Assembly (NCBI GenBank): GCA_028706585.1
Contig: JAQTVX010000001.1
Coordinates: 20,712 to 39,281 of the forward strand
Length of the DNA: 18,570 nt
Direction: 5' to 3'
DNA from: Candidatus Krumholzibacteriia bacterium
GTDB lineage: Bacteria; Krumholzibacteriota; Krumholzibacteriia; Krumholzibacteriales; Krumholzibacteriaceae
Positions 15,074-18,570 of this stretch are shown one piece after another. Under the pieces are notes generated by a model. It worked only from the letters and a program-made list of their open reading frames with translations. It did not search any database and was not told the origin of the DNA. Both the position numbers and the translations under genes were made by a program. Position 1 is the stretch's first letter, and each line of letters opens with the position of its first letter.

Positions 15074-15767
15074 CGCTGCCTTTCCCGATCGGGTGGAGAC
15101 ACCCCTCCGCGAGCACGAATCCCCGGTCGGCCTCATCGAGGAGCTCCCGCTTGTGCGTCACGATGATGAACGTTTGCCCCTTCGACCGGCTCAATGTCCG
15201 CACGAGACCGTGGAGGCTTTCGCTCGCCTGATCGTCCAGGTTCCCGGAAGGTTCATCCGCCAGAACGATCGAAGGCTCGTTGACGAGCGCCCTGGCGACG
15301 GCGACGCGCTGCTGCTCCCCTCCCGAAAGTTCCGCGGGACGATGATGGACTCGCTCAGCCAAGCCGACCTCCCCCAGCAGATGGAGAGAGCGCTTCTCGG
15401 CTTCTCTCCGATCTCTCCCACCGATCACGGCCGGCATCATGACGTTCTCGAGGGCCGTGAACTCGGGCAAAAGATAGTGAAACTGGAAAACGAACCCGAG
15501 GTCTCTGTTCCGCAAAGAATCGAGCTCGGGGCTCGAGCATTCACGTGGATCGACACCGCGTATCTGCACCGTTCCCCGGTCGGGCCAATCCAGCGTTCCC
15601 AGAATATGGAGGAGCGTGCTTTTCCCGGCTCCAGAAGCGCCGATTATCGCCACAACTTCCCCTGCGGTGACTGCGAGATCGAGACCCTTCAGGACCTCGA
15701 TCGGGCCTTTCGTCCCTTCGAATACGCGCCAGATGCCCCGCGCCTCAAGTATCTTCTCCCGCTCCAT
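15054..15767 (-). CDS. lolD: Lipoprotein-releasing ABC transporter ATPase LolD
   Basis: LolD powers extraction of outer-membrane lipoproteins from the inner membrane. The 237 residues show Walker A GASGAGKST (43-51), the Q-loop in FVFQFHYLLPEFTALENV (Q95; this FQFHxLLPEF run is a LolD hallmark), signature LSGGEQQR (147-154), Walker B VLADEPSGNLD (168-178) and the H-loop HKRE (H205). The ATG at 15767 has GGGAG 8 bases upstream; the reading frame stays open for 23 more codons into the gap, but without a ribosome site. It lies 75 bases after the permease gene, and its tail overlaps mcsA. It belongs to the MacB/LolD/FtsE group; adjacency to a LolC/E permease supports LolD. Confidence 0.94.
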   Translation of the reverse strand: MEREKILEARGIWRVFEGTKGPIEVLKGLDLAVTAGEVVAIIGASGAGKSTLLHILGTLDWPDRGTVQIRGVDPRECSSPELDSLRNRDLGFVFQFHYLLPEFTALENVMMPAVIGGRDRREAEKRSLHLLGEVGLAERVHHRPAELSGGEQQRVAVARALVNEPSIVLADEPSGNLDDQASESLHGLVRTLSRSKGQTFIIVTHKRELLDEADRGFVLAEGCLHPIGKGSDALPVL

Positions 15768-15842
15768 CAATATAACTCCCTGGACGGAATAAAAGCAATA
15801 TATCCAGCTTCTCCGTAAAGACAGACTCCATAGCACAAATAA

Positions 15843-17108
15843 CTAATCATATCGTATCGCATCGAGAGGCGGCATGCGGCACGCCTCCCAACTCGGATAA
15901 ACCGTAGCCATGAAGCAGATCGCGAGCGAAGCCAAACTCACCGTTGCGACATCGACCCAGCTGACGAGAACGGGCAACGTGTTGATGAAGTAGACGTCGG
16001 GCGGGAGATCGATCTTGATCCCTTTGAGCACTGCGCAGATGATGAGACCGACGACCACTCCGAGTGCCGTGCCGGACGCCCCGATGAACGTGCCCTGAAT
16101 CATGAATATCGACATGACGCCTCTCGGCGAGGCGCCCATCGACCGCAAGATGCCTATTTCGTTGCGCTTCTCCATGATGACCATCGTGAGCATCGCGATG
16201 AGATTGAACGCCGCGACCAGGATGATGAGCGTGAGCAGCATAAACATGAGGATCTTCTCGACCTTGATGTAGCTGAACAGGTTCCGGTTCATCTGGATCC
16301 AGTTGTTGCTGCCGTACACGACGGATCCGAGGCGCTCCATGATCCTCGCGTCGATCTTGTCGGCGCTATAGATATTGTCTATCCGCACCCCGAGACCGTG
16401 CGTAGCCGCCTCGAAATCGAAAAACCTCTCCGCATCCTTGAGGTCGATATACACGAAACGCGAATCGAACTCGTATACCCCGGTCTTGAAAAAGCCGACG
16501 ACGCGGAACTCCTGCGTCTGCGGATGTATCTGGCCCGCCCTGAACTCGACCGGCGCCGTCACGAGCGTGAGCACCTCGCCGAGGTAGATCATAAGCTCAT
16601 CCGCGAGGTCCTTGCCGAGCACGATTCCCGGCACGTCTTTTCCGTCGTCGAATCCATTAGCCGTGAAAGAGGTTATCGGCGGGGCGATGGAATCGATCAC
16701 CGTGGATACGGTGCGCTCTCTCTTCAAATCGAGTCCCTTGACGATGGCGCCCTTCGTCTTGACCCTCACCCCCGGCACGACGTCATAGTAGATGAGCGCT
16801 TCCCCCCGGATGAACGGCGAGGTGGCGATGACGGCGGGATCTTTCTTTATGATCGAGGCCGTGGAGTCGATGCTGGCCCAGGCACCGGGCGTCCGCGCAA
16901 ATATCAGGATATGCGTGTTGAATTCGACGATGCGGCTGCGGAGCTCGTTCTCGAATCCGTTCATCAGTGAAAGAACGATGATCAGGGTTGCGACCCCGAC
17001 AAACGTTCCGACGATGGCGATCGCCGTAACGCGAGAGACGAAGCCTTTGCGGCGCCTCGCCCTCAGATACCTCAGCGCTATCGAAAGCGAATAATGGAGC
17101 TTTCTCAT
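15843..17108 (-). CDS. lolC: Lipoprotein-releasing permease, LolC/LolE family
   Basis: A 421-residue inner-membrane permease with four predicted membrane segments (about 26-48, 285-312, 338-360, 385-404). A large periplasmic domain lies between the first two, the FtsX/MacB topology of LolC and LolE. Family cues are SLMNGFENELR (47-57), the periplasmic NRNLFSYIKVEK (275-286) before the second segment, and MEKRNEIGILRSMGAS (312-327). With LolD it frees lipoproteins for transfer to LolA. Only one permease gene is present, so it may work as a homodimer (as proposed for LolF-type systems), or a second permease may be elsewhere. The ATG at 17108 overlaps the lysS stop as ATGA. A longer in-frame reading to 17300 is arginine-rich lysS shadow. 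Confidence 0.92.
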   Translation of the reverse strand: MRKLHYSLSIALRYLRARRRKGFVSRVTAIAIVGTFVGVATLIIVLSLMNGFENELRSRIVEFNTHILIFARTPGAWASIDSTASIIKKDPAVIATSPFIRGEALIYYDVVPGVRVKTKGAIVKGLDLKRERTVSTVIDSIAPPITSFTANGFDDGKDVPGIVLGKDLADELMIYLGEVLTLVTAPVEFRAGQIHPQTQEFRVVGFFKTGVYEFDSRFVYIDLKDAERFFDFEAATHGLGVRIDNIYSADKIDARIMERLGSVVYGSNNWIQMNRNLFSYIKVEKILMFMLLTLIILVAAFNLIAMLTMVIMEKRNEIGILRSMGASPRGVMSIFMIQGTFIGASGTALGVVVGLIICAVLKGIKIDLPPDVYFINTLPVLVSWVDVATVSLASLAICFMATVYPSWEACRMPPLDAIRYD

Positions 17109-18570
17109 TCTGTTTCCCGGCCCTCTTCGGGACGCATCTGCGGGAAAAGGATCACGTCGCGGATAGACGGAGAATTCGTCAGCAGCATGACCAGCCGATC
17201 GACGCCGACGCCAAGCCCGCCCGTCGGAGGCATTCCGTATTCGAGCGCCCTTATGTAATCCTCGTCGATCGGATGCGTCTCCATAGCCCCTTTCTTCCAT
17301 GTACGCGCTATCGCTTCGAACCGCTCCCGCTGATCCGCGGGATCGTTGAGCTCGCTGAAGGCGTTGCCCACCTCGTACCCCGCGATATAGGGTTCGAAAC
17401 GCTCCACGACACCGGGATCGGTTCTGTGCCGTTTCGCCAGCGGTGAAATCTCGAGCGGATAATCCATCACGATGGTCGGTTGGATAAGATGAGGCTCAAC
17501 AAGCTCGGAAAAGATAAGATCGAGGAAATCCCCCCGCGATTGCGCTCCCTCGATCTCGAGCCCGCGCGCGCGCGCGATCTTCTCGAGAGCCGCCTCATCG
17601 GCCTTCCGCACCTCCTCCCCCACCGCCTCGGCGAGGGCATCGAAGTACTTGAGCCTGCGCCACGGCGGCGCGAGATCTATTCTCTGCTCGCCGTATTGCA
17701 CCATAGTGCTCCCCAGGATCTCGCGTGCGAGGGCGACGAAGAGCTCCTCGACGAAGCTCATCATGTCCGTGTAATCCCAGAACGCCGCGTAGCATTCGAG
17801 CATCGTAAATTCGGGGTTGTGCGAACGATCCATCCCCTCGTTGCGGAAATCCTTCGAGAATTCGAAAACACGCTCCATCCCGCCGACGATGAGACGCTTG
17901 AGGTACAGCTCGTCCGCGATCCGGAGGTAGAGATCAACGTCGAGGGTGTTGTGGTGCGTCACGAAAGGCCGTGCGAGCGCCCCGCCGTACAACGGCTGAA
18001 GAATCGGGGTTTCGACCTCGATGAATCCCTTGGCGAGGAGAAATCTCCGCGTCGCCTCGACGATCCGCGAACGGGTGAGAAACGTCCCAAAAACGTCGTC
18101 GTTCACGATCAGATCAACGTAGCGCCGGCGGTAGCGGAGCTCCTTGTCCTGGAGTCCGTGCCATTTCTCGGGAAGCGGATTGATCGCCTTGCTCAGGAGT
18201 TCGAGCTTCGATACTCGGACCGTGAGCTCCCCGGTCTTCGTTCTGAAGAGAGTTCCGGAGATGCCAACGATGTCCCCGATGTCGATGAGCTTGAATATCT
18301 CGAAATCGCGCGCGCTCGCCTCGTCATCCCGTACATAGAACTGGAGCTTTCCGCTGGAATCCTTTATGTGGCCGAATGCGGTGTGCCCGTGGCCCCGCAA
18401 CGAGATTACGCGGCCAGCCAACGACACGGCGGATCCGCCGGCGACGAGGTCCGCCTCCGCGGCCGCCGCTTCGGCTGTCGAATGACTTCGCCGGAATCCG
18501 TACGCGTACGGAGCGACGCCGAGCGCGCGGAGCCGCTCGAGCTTCGCCTTGCGCTGTTCACGTTCCTGGC
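17105..18570 (-). CDS. lysS: Lysyl-tRNA synthetase, class II (5' end beyond window)
   Basis: LysS charges tRNA-Lys. The frame is open to the window edge. Its first visible residues (EQRKAKLERLRALGV, then PYAYGF) are the usual N-terminal helix of class II LysS, so the GTG at 18427 is not the start. About 487 residues are visible, close to full family length; perhaps only a short N-terminal piece is missing. An OB-fold anticodon-binding domain (GRVISLRGHGHTAFGHIKD) precedes the catalytic core with motif 1 (FIEVETPILQP), motif 2 (FRNEGMDRSHNPEFTMLE) and motif 3 (GLGVGVDRLVMLL). The stop overlaps the lolC/E ATG by 4 bases, so the two genes are probably one transcript with coupled translation. Confidence 0.95.
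   Translation of the reverse strand, partial: QEREQRKAKLERLRALGVAPYAYGFRRSHSTAEAAAAEADLVAGGSAVSLAGRVISLRGHGHTAFGHIKDSSGKLQFYVRDDEASARDFEIFKLIDIGDIVGISGTLFRTKTGELTVRVSKLELLSKAINPLPEKWHGLQDKELRYRRRYVDLIVNDDVFGTFLTRSRIVEATRRFLLAKGFIEVETPILQPLYGGALARPFVTHHNTLDVDLYLRIADELYLKRLIVGGMERVFEFSKDFRNEGMDRSHNPEFTMLECYAAFWDYTDMMSFVEELFVALAREILGSTMVQYGEQRIDLAPPWRRLKYFDALAEAVGEEVRKADEAALEKIARARGLEIEGAQSRGDFLDLIFSELVEPHLIQPTIVMDYPLEISPLAKRHRTDPGVVERFEPYIAGYEVGNAFSELNDPADQRERFEAIARTWKKGAMETHPIDEDYIRALEYGMPPTGGLGVGVDRLVMLLTNSPSIRDVILFPQMRPEEGRETE

Noticed and set aside
15768..15836. 23-residue N-terminal extension of LolD
   Set aside because: It lies in the intergenic gap, and the GGGAG site points to the ATG at 15767, where homologous sequence begins.
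17109..17300. 64-residue N-terminal extension of LolC/E
   Set aside because: It runs inside lysS in another frame, is rich in Arg/Gly/Asp, and would precede a normal permease N-terminus at the ATGA overlap.
18425..18427. GTG as the lysS start
   Set aside because: The frame continues upstream to the window edge with typical LysS N-terminal sequence, so the gene is cut by the window and does not start here.
1..18570. Search for CRISPR arrays, insertion sequences, phage genes, tRNA or rRNA
   Set aside because: No repeated spacer pattern, transposase, integrase or RNA-gene signature was seen. Nearly all bases belong to housekeeping envelope, proteolysis and translation genes.

Overview
The window is a dense, ordinary-looking chromosomal stretch (roughly 57% GC by eye) of a didermic, lipopolysaccharide-making bacterium. 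It carries lipid A biosynthesis, BamA/Skp and LolCD genes. The fused lpxC-fabZ gene is best known from the Bacteroidetes/Chlorobi (FCB) side of the tree. The McsA-McsB-ClpC module is best known from Firmicutes but also occurs in several didermic phyla. I infer an FCB-related, possibly uncultured lineage; no rRNA or other marker in the window fixes the phylum. I see no mobile elements, CRISPR arrays, tRNA or rRNA genes.

Layout. (1) 10-824, plus strand: one gene for an exported metallo-beta-lactamase-fold hydrolase, with its own near-consensus promoter. (2) 808-10855, minus strand: a nine-gene envelope operon read bamA > skp/ompH > lpxD > lpxC-fabZ > lpxA > Gfo/Idh/MocA oxidoreductase > lpxB > DUF374 acyltransferase > lpxK. 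Its last gene overlaps the tail of the hydrolase gene convergently. (3) 10858-11007: an intergenic gap with a clear rho-independent terminator for the upstream operon and a candidate promoter for bamA. (4) 11008-18570, minus strand: lysS (5' end cut by the window edge) > lolC/E > lolD > mcsA > mcsB > clpC, tightly packed, with overlaps at three of five junctions and an internal consensus -10 box before clpC.

How the genes work together. The first operon covers outer membrane biogenesis. BamA inserts beta-barrels and Skp escorts them. LpxA, LpxC and LpxD make UDP-diacylglucosamine, LpxB condenses the disaccharide, LpxK phosphorylates it, and the DUF374 enzyme probably adds a late acyl chain. 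FabZ draws on the same hydroxyacyl-ACP pool as LpxA. The UDP-diacylglucosamine pyrophosphatase (LpxH or LpxI) is absent from the window. The oxidoreductase between lpxA and lpxB resembles GnnA, so the lipid A may contain a 2,3-diamino sugar.

The second operon joins lipoprotein release (LolCD) to a protein-arginine phosphorylation and degradation module (McsA activator, McsB arginine kinase, ClpC unfoldase). The McsB RDxxRA allosteric motif and the ClpC N-domain glutamates that bind phosphoarginine are present. There is no CtsR repressor gene and I recognise no CtsR operator. The most interesting questions are what controls the phosphoarginine module here, why it sits with lolCD, and what the lpx-linked dehydrogenase does. 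I did not find a wholly new system.
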